The notes beneath the pieces are model-generated. The model was not told where the DNA came from, made no database searches, and worked only from the letters and a program-made list of their open reading frames with translations. From contig NC_056760.1 in NCBI RefSeq assembly GCF_018687715.1, positions 35,168,001 through 35,232,000 on the forward strand: a stretch of DNA of 64,000 bases, given 5' to 3'. The DNA comes from Carya illinoinensis (taxonomy: Eukaryota; Streptophyta; Magnoliopsida; Fagales; Juglandaceae). Position numbers and translations under genes: made by a program. Numbering within the stretch: position 1 is the stretch's first letter; each line of letters opens with the position of its first letter. Below, piece after piece: positions 12,161 through 24,950 of this stretch.

Positions 12161-13864
12161 ATAACCATGTGATGTCACTCCTTCTTTCATAACAAATTGT
12201 CTCACTATCTCCAATTTTTGGTCAAAGTCTAAATCAGAAAGTGTCGTTTGGTAAAAAAAAAAGAATGATCTATGAAGAGAAAATTAAATTTGATTTGAGA
12301 ATGAGATGTATGTTGAAGTTAGTAAGATTGTTAAAATTTTTGTTTGGCTTTATGGTTAAAGTATGATGTCTTTCGGAAGAATGTGAACATTGGAAGAATA
12401 TATTCATTGGACAAATATATCTATTTGAAGAATAGGACCATTAGAAGTATATATCCATTGGAAGTATATAACCGTTGAATAAGAGCGATGTTACACATAC
12501 AATTTAGCTGTCAAAAAGGTTGTATGTGTATCATTTTCCGTTGAACAAATATTGCTATTAGAAGAATATGATCTTTGGTAAAACATGGGGGTTGGTTAAA
12601 ATATATTGGTTTGAAATCTTCGTCTTTTTTATATGTTTTTTTTTAATATCCTGAGAATAAACCTTCCAACTACTATGAGAATGAAAAATATTAGAAAAAA
12701 TAGAAATAAATATTTAAGTATAATAGAGATAGATTTAAAGAGCTTATTATATGGTAGTTTCCAAATGTGAATAATTAAATTAGAAAAAAGTGAATTCCTT
12801 AATTAAATTTGAAACAAATAATAGTTAATTCACTACTAATATTCTTAGAGCAATCTTATCCATTAAATCTAGTAATAATAATGAATAAGAGTGTACCTGC
12901 CCTATACGAGTGGGCAATCGGGCAGCCCGCCCCGCACCCAACTAAGCAAGGGTCTCTTTTTGAAAGAAAACTTTGCTTAAAAGAGATAAATTTTTGTTTT
13001 TTTTTTTTTTAGATATGACAGTTGTAAAAAGAATAATTTTGAAAAATATTAGAAAAATTTAACAATTTTGAAAAGATTATAACTGGAATGTGAAAGACAT
13101 TAATTACCGCAAATATGATGGTAAGAAAAATATAAAAACCTTGAAACCTTGAAAAACAAGATATTCAGAGGGAAAAAAAAAAAAAGGAAGAACAAGAACA
13201 AGATCAAGATCAAGAAAAGAAAAAAAGAGGTTAAAAATAAACTAAATTTTAGCTAAAGTTTCGACTAGCCGGCTGTGAATGCTCTTGATGGATTTAAAAT
13301 GGGGAAATAATATTTCCACCAAGAAAGGTAACCAATAAAGTCTATCGATTTTGTTTTTTATTTAATAATTAAGAAAGTATTTTTTAATGAATCTGATTTT
13401 TTTTAATTTTTTTTAATAAAAAATTATTAAATTTTTTTAATAATTAAAAAATTGTTTAAAAAAGTTTTCGGTGAGCCTAACATTTTCTTTTAAAATGTCT
13501 TTTTTCACTGTCATCTACTAATAGAATTTGAGTTCTTATATATATATATATATATATATATGTTACAACAACAATGTAGAATGGAGTGGTTGAGAACACT
13601 AATGATAGAAACTACGACACCGTCCCACTATTATCACACTTCATTATTGTATCAGCTATGACCATTTAATAACTCTTAAACAAATACTTTTTAAAAATAA
13701 CAAGTTTATCACAAGCTACCATGAATGTCACTATCCCACTATGATTATGCTCTATATAGTTTGTAAGTAAGAATAACTTTATTTTAAGGTTTCTATTCCA
13801 TACACCATCTACATGGTAAAATTTAATTAAAAAGATAAATTTTAATATTTAAATTGTATAAATC
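12161..13864. other. AT-rich intergenic DNA
   Basis: No gene is recognised here. It holds A/T homopolymer runs, a short GC-rich island at about 12893-12955 inside otherwise AT-rich sequence, and a (TA)n microsatellite at about 13537-13561. Confidence 0.4.
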
Positions 13865-13872
13865 AAGTTATA

Positions 13873-14274
13873 CAATGGCAGAACCAGAAATTATGTCGAG
13901 AGGGGGCAACTTTTCTATTGTATAACACATTTATGTAAAAAGTAATACTAAATTCAAGGTTTGTAAGCTATATGTGGTCCTTTTAAAAGAAAAAAAAGAG
14001 TCCACCATTAAAAAGTATTTTCTTAATATTTCTCTTAAATTTAATTTAATTTTAATTTTCAAAAAGCCACATCCTTGAAAAAAGTTTCGGGACTATAAAA
14101 AAAATTGGAGAGAGACATTTATAGGTATATTGAAATTTAAAAAAAAAAATTAGAGAGCATATGGAGATTATAATTTTTTTTTAGGAGGCCATTTTCTATA
14201 TTTGTAGAATTATGCATAAAGTTTATGGGTTATCATATGATTTCAAAAAGTTTTGGTACATGTTTCCGCCACTG
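13873..14274. mobile_element. hAT-type MITE with 8-bp TSD
   Basis: The element is 402 bp and noncoding. It is flanked on both sides by AAGTTATA (13865-13872 and 14275-14282), a perfect 8-bp target duplication. Its ends form an imperfect terminal inverted repeat: CAATGGCAGAACC at the left, and CAGTGGCGGAAAC as the reverse complement of the right end. CAGTGGCGGA-like termini plus 8-bp duplications are the hallmark of hAT elements. The interior is AT-rich and has no transposase, so it depended on an autonomous relative. Confidence 0.85.
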
Positions 14275-14282
14275 AAGTTATA

Positions 14283-14869
14283 TCACGTGGATTGTAAGTG
14301 GTTTAGAGGCATTAAAATAACATTTCTAAAGTATTTGCTTGCAGGGAAATGAGAGGATTGGTTGAGGAGAAGATGTGAATGGGATCATGGCTTTGTATAC
14401 CATGATGGAGGAGTACCAATCAAATATAAATAATGAGTTTATCAGTGGAATGTTGAAAGCAATGAGATTGGGAAATTTGATTCTGGGAATGAGCTAAAGG
14501 CATCTAGAAGAAGAAATGAGTGGTGATGGGCTTTTCCTAGTGGCCTTTGTTTTGGCATCAAGGGTAATGATGTGTCATGTGTCATGTGTGGGTTTGTTTT
14601 AGTACTTAGATTTTGTGGTTTACAGATTCTTAACTATGAGTTATATCTTATTTTTCTAAGCTAATCATTGCTTTTTAAACCGTGATGATTTAAATTGTGA
14701 CTATGTTCATTCTTGGTCCCTAGCTTAATGTTATGATTTTTATTTATTTTTCCTTCCACTTTTGGCTTTTGGATTATGCTATTGTTGAAAAGTAGATGAT
14801 GGTTTTACATAGTTTAAAAAAAAAAAAAAAGTAGTGAGACCTATTAAGAATATGACTAATTCTAGGGGT
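14283..14869. other. Intergenic, nothing recognised
   Basis: No coding signal or known repeat is recognised. It ends in an A-run near 14817-14831. Confidence 0.35.
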
Positions 14870-15608
14870 GTTGTGACCAACTACTCATTTTCCTCTCGAT
14901 TAGTTACAAGTCTCGTTTTTATGTTTTAAATCTTGAATTTGTGCTTTAAATTTAATAGATGATTTTTAAATGGAGTCCAATACTTTAAAGTCTTCGAAAT
15001 ATTTTCATGAGTCCAAAATTATTTTAAATGAGATACTTTTAGCATTATTGAACTAAGCCTAATTTTCAAGTAAGCCTCTTTATATTTTGAAGCCTAAAAA
15101 ATAATATAGTTTTAGAAGTCATTTTATTTAAAATGATTTTATTTCTTTAGGAATATTATGTAATATTCACCATTTTATTTTATATTAAAAACTCTATTTA
15201 TTTAGATCGTTTTATTTCTCTTAAAAATATTTAGTAAACTTCATTATTTTATTTTATGATGAAAAATATTATTTTGAGATTAATAAAACAAAGTTGGATT
15301 TTAAATTTAGTCCCATTGCATTTCTATTGATCCATTTTTCCATTATTTAGTTAGTTTATTTCTCCATGTTAAATCTCTACCGTTGGATCTAGACTAGGAA
15401 TCCATAGATATAGGGCCTAGATTAAATACCCTCAAACCCTAATCTCTCTCTCTCTCTCAACACCAATGTCGTCTCCCTCCCTCCTTAATCTCTAGCCCTC
15501 TCTCGCCTCCGTTGCAACCTAGCCATGTCACCCTCGGCCACACCCCCTTTGCGAGCACACCATCGCCGACCAACTAGCCCCCTCCTTCATAGCTTTACCA
15601 CATCACGT

Positions 15609-15609
<1 letters not shown>

Positions 15610-15668
<59 letters not shown>
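15610..15668. repeat. (CT)n microsatellite
   Basis: About 29 uninterrupted CT units. The Leu/Ser ORF over it is an artefact of the repeat. Confidence 0.95.
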
Positions 15669-15673
<5 letters not shown>

Positions 15674-17691
15674 CTAGTGCCGTTGAAGTGCTCTTCCAGC
15701 ACCACCATGAGCCACCGTGGGTCTCTCTCTCCCTATCTCAGCTTCTCTCTCTTAATTTCCCCCTCCAACAGCCTCCCTTCGCATCTCACTCCCTTTCTTC
15801 ATCACTCTCTCTCTTAGTAAATGTTGTGTGCCACCGCAACGCCCAGCCATCGATGTCCTCTTAATCGTGCGAAAGCTCCTTCACCTTCACCCTCTCGGTT
15901 TCTCCCTCTCCCAGCTTCGACAACCCTCGGTTTTCCCCCTTGTAGAACCTCTCTCGACCTCTCCCTCCACCACATAGCCTTACCACCACCAACCACAGCA
16001 ATACCACCACCAGACGCAAACCCCCATCCCTTGTGATGCCAACAACCTTAGACCACCACGAAGCCCCTCCTCTAACAACCATCGCCGTATGCTAAGCCCC
16101 TCCTGTTTTTACAGTCACGAAGGCAAAGCAAGTCTTCTTACTCAACCCAACTCCACCTCGCACGGCCGCCCACCACCAGTGAACAATTATAGGACTCCTC
16201 AACTTAGACTTGAACCAACAACAAAGCCACCATCGCTGCCCCTACATCGAAAACAAAACACCACCAACCATATGGCCATTGCATCACCCATCGACAGGAA
16301 CACCCACAGCTAGTAATAGGGCTTGGGATACCTCGATAATCCAGAAAATAGCCACCCACCATATGACATCCCTTCAATGCGTGGTATAAATTCTATCTCC
16401 GTATCTTAATAAAGATAATGCTTGTGAAGTGTAATTGATGTTGTGGAATGTGTTGTGGTGCATTGTAAATTGTGAATATGTTGTGTTGTGAAATGTAGAC
16501 TGGGATGGAGTAGTATTAATGTAATTGCATAGTTTGTGAAGCGGCCGAATGCGATGTGATGTAATGGCATCACTGTATAGTTTGGAAGTGGTTGTAAATT
16601 GTGTGAAGTGATTGGATGTGGTGTGGTTATGATGTGGTTGTATATCATGTGAAATGTTGGGAGGATAAGTTATGTAGTTTGGATGTGCTGTGTGCAGTGA
16701 TATGTGGGTTGGGATTGTTTTGGCTGGTAGGAAGCTTGTAAAAGCAAGTGGGTGTTTGGATAGACACTATATATTGATCTTAGTGATAGAATGGTAGGAT
16801 ACATGTGTAAATTGGTTGGATGCATGTGCCAAATAGATTTATACCATATGTAATGGAAAGTCTGTCTTAAGTATGAGTACACGATGTTTAGGCCTCAAGG
16901 TTGGTTTAAAGTTGTGTATTATGCGTAATTTAGATTATGATGAAGTGTTGATTAGATTATGCATGAATGGAGGAAGAGATGTATATATTGACTAGGGTTG
17001 AGATGTATAACTTGGTTAGTTTAAGTTATGCATTGAAATAGGTGGTTTGATAGGAAGAGTGTAATGAAGGTGATAGTGTGTCTTAATCTTTAAAGTGAAT
17101 AATGGAGTTAAAGGATAAGAACATGAAATAGAATTATATGTTTGAAATGTGACCTCGAGTGGGTCCCAAGCTATAGGTTTGAGAAATTGGAGAAAAGTGA
17201 TAAAGAGTATAGAGGATGGACTTAGATTGTAGAGTACGTATAAGTGAAGGAAGTCCAAGTCAAGAATAATTTATGCATTTCTAAGTTTTAGTTGCTTATG
17301 CACTTGAGGAAATGAATGATGTAAAGTTATGTATACATGTAGGTTTCCATCTAATACGCACATGAATAGACTGTATGAAATGAATATAGCATGGAGTCCA
17401 GGTAAGTATCATGTTCATACTCTTTTAGAGTTTTCTAATGATATGAAAATGAAAAATAAATGTTTCCCTTTACATTGCTCTATGAAATGAAATGAAATGA
17501 TATTTTATGAAAGCATGCTAAGTATTAACATTTAAAGGTACATGTATGTAACGGCCTTCTTTGGCAATCCCCTATTTATGCACCTAAAGTAATAGTTGTA
17601 TGCATGTGAATGGATGTTTTATGTAGTAGCTATTGACTTTATTTTCCCATGAAATGAAATGTTGAGGTTTATGTTTGATGCTAAAAAATAA

Positions 17692-17824
17692 TGTTTAAAT
17701 GATGCGATGAAAGTGTATTTAAATGACGCAATGAAATGATGTTTAAATGAGGTTATCAAATGGTGTTTAATTGACGCTACAAAATGATGTTTAAATGAGG
17801 CAATGAAAGAATGTTTATGATGAT
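17692..17824 (+). repeat. Degenerate 24-bp tandem repeat
   Basis: Five to six copies of a unit like TGTTTAAATGANGCAATGAA begin at about 17692, 17714, 17740, 17764, 17788 and 17812. The period is near 24 and copies differ at several positions. It lies in the TG-rich part of the LTR-like region. Confidence 0.75.
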
Positions 17825-18632
17825 ATTTACACTTATACTTTAAAATGATGTTTATGACATTAAACGAACTGTTTATAAAATGGAAATGGACTAATGAATG
17901 AAATGAATAAAAAGAAAATTACTGAAAGGAATTAATGTTTTACTATATGAAAATACCTAATAGCCATGACTGAATGAATAAATGATGGTAACAATAGACT
18001 GAGCAAATTGCAATGTCGGGTAAGTAGTACTGATAGTGCACCCAATGCTGCCCCATGACTGAAAGAGATTCCTAACATATGGTCACGGGTGAAATCCGGG
18101 TCCAAAAGACCGCGCTACCAACACATAGGGCAAAACATTGTGTACCGGCTAGAAGAAAAGTGAAAAAAATAACTGAATGTATGAATGGTTTAGTTTTTTT
18201 ATGAATGAATATACAATGTGTGAGAAATGTTTTATGAAAAAAGAAAACATTTTTGACGAAAAACTACACCTTGTAAGGTTTTCAAAGGAAATTAATGTTT
18301 TATGTAAAGTATATAGATGAATGTCAAATGCATGAATGAAAACCTATGTTAGTTTATATTTTACAGTATGAAGAAATGATTACTGAGTATTCGACTCATT
18401 TTATATTTATGTAAGAAGCATCAAGACAAACATGGCTCAAGGAAAGAGTGACAGAACAATCTCTTCCTCTAAACCCATTGATCAATCATATCCTCCATAC
18501 TCTAATTCATCAAAAAAAAAATACAAAAAATTTCTAGAGGGGTATGGATTTTGGGATACTGATAGAGGTTAAGAATTTGGGAGAAGTGCTCGAAGACGGT
18601 GTAAGCTACGAACTTGATGGCAATGGCGTGAA

Positions 18633-18691
<59 letters not shown>
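18633..18691. repeat. Compound (TG)n(AG)n microsatellite
   Basis: About ten TG units run directly into about 19 AG units. Confidence 0.95.
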
Positions 18692-18699
<8 letters not shown>

Positions 18700-19167
18700 G
18701 AGATTAGAAAAGAGAGTGAGAGAAGGTAGAGTTAGAGAATGAGTTTGAGAAGGGGGGAGAGAGTTTTGTTTTACTAAGATTATTAAAAAACATTGTTTAA
18801 ATATATGCAGGTGGGACTACGCCCAACCTGCAATTGCCCTTGCTAGCTACAAAGATGTAGGCAGATACCCCGCTACCCGCATCTGACGGATGGGGCCTCG
18901 CCCCACCTAAGCAATTGCAGGGCCTCACTGCCCACCCACAAATGATTCAACAAATTATAATATTGAGATCTTAATTATATGGTTCTTCATATTTTATATG
19001 AGAAATATTATATACATTCTTAAGATTTGCAAGTTCCATACACTACTTTTGAAAAAAATAAACAAATTTGAGACCTACAAGAAAAAAATATATAATTTTT
19101 TTAATAGTAGGCTTTACATTTTTCAAAAATGGTGCATGAGACTTATACATCCTATCTAGCATTTCTC

Positions 19168-19208
<41 letters not shown>

Positions 19209-20772
19209 ATAATGAAATAAAACATTAATGACCAAAACTTAAGAGTGAGGAAAGCTTCGAATTCAATAATATACAATAAAAATATGAAATAAATTTACAT
19301 CTAAAGTACTAGTTTGACGTTGCTTTTGTTTTTCAATTTTTAAAAATGGAGAACAAATCGCCTCTAAAATTAAAGTTGACCAACCAAAAACGCAAGCTAG
19401 AACATGCAGATCAATACTTCTAGACGCATTTGTTAAATTAATATTGACACTCTGTATGGCTCCACTGATCTGATCCAAAACTATAATAAAGAAAATGGCC
19501 AAAATAACTTGTGGCTGAAGATCAAGCGGCCATCACATTTTGGACTGACTAGAAATTTATTAATTTTTTTTTTTTTTTTTGAAAAAAATAGAAATAAAAT
19601 TCCATTAATTCCATCTTAGACGCACTACCAAGTTACCAACCATGACTTCATGTGTATGTTATAGCTTATTATAAATATAGTGGATTACCCACTGATTTTA
19701 TGCCGAAGTGCTTGATCCTATCTCGATCTCAAGTAGCTATAGCTTGAAAATGGCACTTTTGTGGTTGAACAAATTGTTCCCATTTGAGTATAATTAACTC
19801 CACTAGGGTTTGTATTATATATTGAGAATATTGTCATTAATTGCACTCCAACTTTAAAAATGTTAATATTTTCATTCCACCGAGTTCTTATAAAAACTTT
19901 CTATCCTACAAATCTAATTATGAGAAATTCATAATTTTTAAGGGTACTTTTTATTTAGAGTTTCATTATCTTCAATTGTATATTTTTAAGTAATTAATTT
20001 TATATATCGACTACATAAATAAATTATCTTTTTAAATCACGAAGAATAATATATATCTCAATTTTCAATGGCTTCATTGGAGTGAGCCTCTTTTCCTTTA
20101 AGAATCTGAATTTCTTTCTTTTTGAGAGTCCGAATTATGTATTTTTTCCGAAAAAATACCCTAATCATAAAAAAATTATACAAAAGTAATTATATAAACT
20201 GACGTAATTTAATGTAGTTCATCAGATTGTAAAATCACTTTTATTATGAAACAAATCTAATAACTTTTAATTTATTATGAAACAAATCTAATAAATCAAA
20301 TAAAATCACATCAATTTATGAGATTGTTTATGTGATTTCTTTATAAATATAATAATATTCTTTTTTCTTGATTGATCTCTTTTTAACTTTATCTCTTCTT
20401 TATTATTAGCGATGAGTTTTCAAATAACTAGACGGACGTCCAAATCAATTTAGACGTCCGTAACAGCAATCATAAAAAATTACCGGTAATTCGAACTCGT
20501 AATGTCACAGGTTGGTTTCCATCCATTTAATAGTAAAGTGGGGCGGCTTTAGGTCTGCTTCGTCACATGCATTCATGCATCTTTTCGTGGAATTCTTCTA
20601 AAGGAATTAGAAGAATTATAATTTTCAGTCAACAACAGCTATCTTATTGAACGAGTTTTCCGCCCTAAGTATCAATTATTCAAACATTTTGTGACCCACG
20701 AAGCTTAATTCACGCATGTAATAATTTATACATTAATCCCGATTCTTCTTATTTTTCAATTACATACATACA

Positions 20773-20820
<48 letters not shown>

Positions 20821-21483
20821 GTATAGATCTGTGAATATAAAATATAAATAATTAAATCTCTTTTCCCATAATCAATTAAGATATATAATAAAGCTTTTTC
20901 ATATCTTTTTTGTAAAGAAATCAACAGTGACCGCTTGGCCTGCCTCCTAAGTTAAATGTCATTTTTTTTCTTTTTTTCTTTTCTACAATTTTTAAATATC
21001 TTGAAAGAAATGCACTTATACATTTATTCACATCCTTAACCATTAAGTAAAAAAAAATTAAATACATAAGCGATTAAAAGGAGGGGATCATGAGGCATAC
21101 TATCATTTTCCATATATAAAAGTAACATTTATATGTACAATATTTATATATTATTGTTCATGTAAATTTCTCTAATAAGATTAAGTGCTCAATAATATTT
21201 TTATCTCTTTTAATTTAGAATAAGGTGTTATAAAAAAGTTAGTAATTTTGATGAAGAAATTAGAAAAGCATTTTCATAAAATTAATTGATTTTATCTTTA
21301 TATAGAATGAAAAGTCACTTGGTCATAATAGTATAATCTTTTCCTCTTCTTTTAGTGAAATAAAATCCATAATTCATAAATATTAATGGTTTCTCTTTCG
21401 CTACTCTCTCTTCGATCTAATGAAGTGTGGTAATTTAACAATTCATTGATCGAGCACTAAAATGTTCTTGAATCCCCATTTAG
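18692..21483. other. AT-rich intergenic DNA
   Basis: No gene is recognised. A GC-rich patch lies at 18810-18955, similar in character to the one near 12.9 kb. (AT)n microsatellites lie at 19171-19204 and 20775-20814. A short perfect inverted repeat lies at 20432-20461, and A/T runs are common. Confidence 0.45.
20432..20461. repeat. Perfect 9-bp inverted repeat with 12-bp loop
   Basis: ACGGACGTC at 20432-20440 pairs with GACGTCCGT at 20453-20461. The GC-rich arms stand out in AT-rich surroundings. It could be a MITE end or subterminal hairpin. No function can be read from it. Confidence 0.6.
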
Positions 21484-21745
21484 AACTTCGATGAGTTCAG
21501 TCTAATTTTAAACTAAATCTAATATTCAAATACCTAACTCTCATATCATTAAAATCATATCAACTCAAAACCTCTTTACACCTGAAACCCACAACATTTT
21601 TCAATTCAATACATCTTTACACATGGGACCTACAACCTTTTTTAACTTTCCATAAATACATCTAAACTCATCTTAGATAACCCCACAAAACTCAATCCGC
21701 CTTCTCAACTCATTATTATTCATAAAAAAACTCAACTCATCTTAA
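21484..21745 (-). mobile_element. MITE copy A (inverted relative to copy B)
   Basis: The reverse complement of 24951-25260 aligns to this stretch. Shared segments include TTTACACATGGGACC against TTTACACGCGGGACT, CATAAATACATCTAAACTC and CTTAGAT...CACAAAACTCA. It lacks part of one end, where the terminal repeat of copy B would be. It is noncoding and sits about 460 bp upstream of the peroxidase TATA box. Confidence 0.68.
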
Positions 21746-21811
21746 TTACTTAATCATTTATAAACCCATGCATTAGGCCACTTTTTCTTTTTCTTTTTAA
21801 ATCATGAAATA

Positions 21812-21851
<40 letters not shown>

Positions 21852-21852
21852 A
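21812..21852. repeat. Compound (TA)n(TG)n microsatellite
   Basis: A TA run is followed by a TG run, about 41 bp in all. Confidence 0.95.
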
Positions 21853-22202
21853 TTAAAATAAGAGCACTTGAAGATGGATAAAACACAAAACAAGTACTTA
21901 TTAATCCAATTTAATAACAAGTACTTAATGCTTGTCGGTGAAGTTTTCTTTATATATACAAAAAGTAATCGGTAAGAAATGAAAATCTCCACCACCAAGA
22001 TACTAATAATATAGTGTGAGTTATTGGTCTATATATTATATTATTTGTAAAAATAAATAAATGATAAATTGAGCTCCTATTAAAATAAAAACTTCGTGTA
22101 TTAATGGAGGCTTCAAGTGGGGCCACGCGCGTGTAACCCAAAGGTCAAACAAAGAGGCGTAGTGGGGAGGCCCAAAGAAGCACTTCTCCGCCGCAATATC
22201 CC

Positions 22203-22210
22203 TATATAAA
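22203..22210 (+). promoter_or_regulatory. TATA box of the peroxidase gene
   Basis: TATATAAA lies 65 bp before the start codon at 22268. This allows a transcription start near 22235 and a short leader. I see no other equally good TATA box between 22100 and the ATG. Confidence 0.75.
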
Positions 22211-22267
22211 GGCTTCGGATAATTGCTCCGAAGAGATATAACACAGCCAAGAAGTAAGTCTAAGAGC

Positions 22268-23221
22268 ATGGCCACCACCAACCATCATTCTTGTCCCTGC
22301 TTCTTATTGCTCTTCTCACTGATACTCTTCCAGTTCCATTTGGGTAACATTCTCCCGCATTCATACTTTCTTGTTTATGTAAAATATGGTGGAGTTTGTC
22401 TAGCAAAAAGTACTAGCTAGCTAGATCGATCTATAAAAAGAAGTATCTAATCACGAACCGATCATACATGTGACTGGATTTGATATGTCAAATATACTTT
22501 ATTATAGAAATGTTGTATTTTAGAAAGACACGTCAGTTTATATTAACTTTTTGTACTTATTTTTGTGGTTCTAATCAAGTATTTTCCTATATAATAACCA
22601 ATATTTGTATTAGAATTGCTTTATTGTAGTACTGTGGAGCTCTTCCTTTGTTTCCTTTCTAATTTCTGTATGCTTTGGGATATTGTAACATTTTCCAAAC
22701 AAACTAAAGGCATTTATGACTTGAATTTACCCCAAGTTGTCTCCTTAATTTGTCTTTGACAGGCAAATGTGATCTTCAACCGGACTATTACTCTCAAAGT
22801 TGCCCACAAGCAGAAGCGATCATCGAACGAGAGGTCACCAATCTGTACCATAAACATGGAAATACAGCTGTTTCATGGGTTAGGAATCTCTTCCATGATT
22901 GTATGGTTAAGGTATGTAAATATTGTCATTTCAAAGTAGCACGTACGTACATATGAGATGACAAAACTATGGAAGTCGTTAACAAAAGTCTTCCTGCATC
23001 TTACATATGTATAGTCATGCGATGCATCTCTCTTGTTGGAGACTGTAAATGGTATTACTTCGGAGAAAACATCTGAAAGAAGCTTTGGGATGAGAAATTT
23101 CAAGTACGTCCAAACGATCAAGGCTGCACTTGAGCTCGAATGTCCCCTGAAAGTTTCTTGTGCTGATATCGTTGCTCTTTCTGCAAGAGATGGTATGGTC
23201 ATGGTATGTGCATGCGCAAAC

Positions 23222-23272
<51 letters not shown>

Positions 23273-24258
23273 GGTTTATGGCCATGTATATATGTAATAT
23301 ATGTAATAGTTGGGAGGACCACGCATTGAAATGAAAACTGGGAGGATGGACAGCAGGGAAAGCTATGCAACAGTGGTTGAAGACTCCATCCCTAATCACA
23401 ATGATAGCATTTCTCTTGTGCTCTCTCGCTTTGAATCCATTGGACTCGATGTTGAGGGTGTGGTTGCCCTTTTAGGTACGGCTTCTTCTCTTTCTTGATT
23501 AGGTTACAAAGTTGCTATGGCTAGTCACTTTAGAGGCCGGCCCACACCACCTAATAACCTACCCATTTCGTTGGGTTTAAAGGGTCTCTAATATTTTGGT
23601 CCCAAAGGCCCAAAGCTCGACTCTATTCATAATTAAACTGATGGTCCACTGTCGGGTTCGGAAAATTATTAAGTATATATTGAAAGTAAGTGTAAAAATT
23701 ATTAAAAAAAAAAAAAGGTCGAAATGTTAATAGCCAAAAACAGAATAATATCACACAGTACTTTAATTAATTTGAAACAATTAAATTAAAGGTCCAATTT
23801 ACAGAATTTTTATGCAATATTCATCTATTGAACATGCATGTATGCATGCAGGTGCTCACTCAGTAGGTCGAGTTCATTGTGTCAATCTTGTACACAGGCT
23901 CTACCCCACGGTCGACCCAACTTTGGACCCAGACTATGCAGAATACCTAAAAGGACGATGCCCAACGCCAACTCCTGATCCAAAAGCAGTGTTTTATGCA
24001 AGAAACGACAGAGAAACCCCAATGATATTAGATAACATGTACTACAAAAACCTTTTAGGCCACAAGGGCCTCCTCATTGTGGATCAGCAGCTTGTTTCTG
24101 ACCCCACAACAGCTCCTTTCGTACAGAAGTTTGCTGATGATAATGACTACTTCTTCGAACAGTTCACGAAGGCTGTGCTCTTGTTATCAGAGAACAACCC
24201 ACTTACAGGAGACCAGGGAGAAATAAGAAAGGATTGCCGCTACGTGAATAGCATTTAA
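22268..24258 (+). CDS. PER21: Class III secretory peroxidase, peroxidase 21-like
   Basis: Class III plant peroxidase, a secreted haem enzyme that oxidises phenolics with H2O2 in the cell wall or vacuole. Five exons: 22268-22343, 22763-22911, 23015-23203, 23310-23475 and 23852-24258, all with GT-AG introns, giving 328 residues, the normal family length. Residues 1-26 form a hydrophobic signal peptide. The distal haem site is RNLFHDC (Arg66, His70) and the proximal haem ligand is His196 in LLGAHSVGR. Eight family cysteines are present (39, 72, 77, 118, 124, then in HCVNL, GRCPTP and KDCRYV). The text GLDVEGVVALLGAHSVGR and the C-terminal GEIRKDCRYVNS point to the PER21/PER42 clade, PER21 closest. 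The distal calcium loop reads CMVKSCDAS, where most family members have a Gly in place of the Lys-Ser pair. No defect is seen. Confidence 0.94.
23226..23269. repeat. (CT)n microsatellite inside peroxidase intron 3
   Basis: About 22 CT units fill nearly half of the 106-bp intron between exons 3 and 4. This is a candidate length-polymorphic site and could affect branch point or pyrimidine-tract spacing. Confidence 0.95.
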
Positions 24259-24336
24259 GAATTAATGCTATGTGAAATAAGAAGAACCAACTTATTGTAC
24301 CCAAGTGTTGTGAAATATCCAGGAGTGATCCACTTT

Positions 24337-24342
24337 AATAAA
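24337..24342 (+). terminator. Polyadenylation signal of the peroxidase gene
   Basis: AATAAA lies 79 bp after the stop codon. Further AATAAA-like hexamers follow near 24412 and 24455, so the main site cannot be fixed. Confidence 0.55.
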
Positions 24343-24474
24343 GGGATGAATCCTAATTTATCAATATTCCTTTCTGCAAATATATATAATATGTTTATTG
24401 CTGCAATATTACAATAAAATTGTAATGTGGGCCTACGAAACCCTTGTATGAATTAATAAATTTTATTAGTTGTG

Positions 24475-24640
24475 GTGTCTATGGTATCTGCACCCTTTTG
24501 GTGGTGATGCCATGACAGAGGTTCAAATCCCCCGGCCGCCTCTAACCAAGTGCGGGAAAAACATAATCTTTAACTCAAAATGAACATAACCAAGATGGTA
24601 TGCATTCCTTAACCCCTATGACCTTCAATCTTTTTTTTTT
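24475..24640 (+). repeat. Possible SINE remnant (tRNA-like B box)
   Basis: GGTTCAAATCC at about 24512-24522 matches the pol III B box at 10 of 11 positions. A weak A-box-like segment lies about 35 bp upstream and a T-rich end near 24632-24641. No tRNA cloverleaf can be drawn. A chance B box is the alternative. Confidence 0.28.
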
Positions 24641-24950
24641 AGGAAGAGGGATGCTACCCCGAAATTTTATTAGAAAAAATATAGTTGTAAGCACAACTGC
24701 GCACTAATATGTACACCAATCTAATGTAATTGGTCAAAAAGTAGATTTTATTGAAAACAGTACTAATTTAAATTTTAAATATGAAGGAATTAATATTGGT
24801 ATGTAGATTAGTACGCGACTTTACTTGTACATAACAAAACTCATTTTATTAATTACATTTATTTTTTATGGAATAATACTTTTTACAAAAAAAAGTTTGA
24901 GGGTCACAAAAATCCCTAAACCAAGTTGTAAGAAGAAAAGTGTAAACTAA

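Larger units (their letters stand above)
14870..18530 (+). repeat. Long LTR-like region (probable Ty3/gypsy LTR remnant)
   Basis: The layout on the plus strand is: a TGTTGTGACC-like start near 14869, an AT-rich part, a CT-rich part with a long (CT)n run, a GC-rich part of short proline/serine-rich open frames (15.8-16.3 kb), then a long TG-rich part with 24-bp repeats, and finally a block of low-AT text (about 18000-18160) before an ACTGAGTATTCGACTCA segment at 18380-18400. The same order of composition is seen, inverted, in the delimited solo LTR at 34811-37173. Short ORFs here have no family resemblance. Boundaries, target duplication and class are inferred, not shown. An unrelated low-complexity stretch is the alternative. 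Confidence 0.4.

Noticed and set aside
15607..15864. 85-codon Leu/Ser-rich ORF
   Set aside because: It is produced by translating a (CT)n microsatellite and has no independent coding character.
17692..17824. CRISPR-like repeat array
   Set aside because: The repeats are contiguous, degenerate 24-bp tandem units without spacers in a plant nuclear sequence.
24475..24545. tRNA gene
   Set aside because: A B-box-like sequence is present but no acceptor stem or cloverleaf can be formed. Kept only as a weak SINE possibility.
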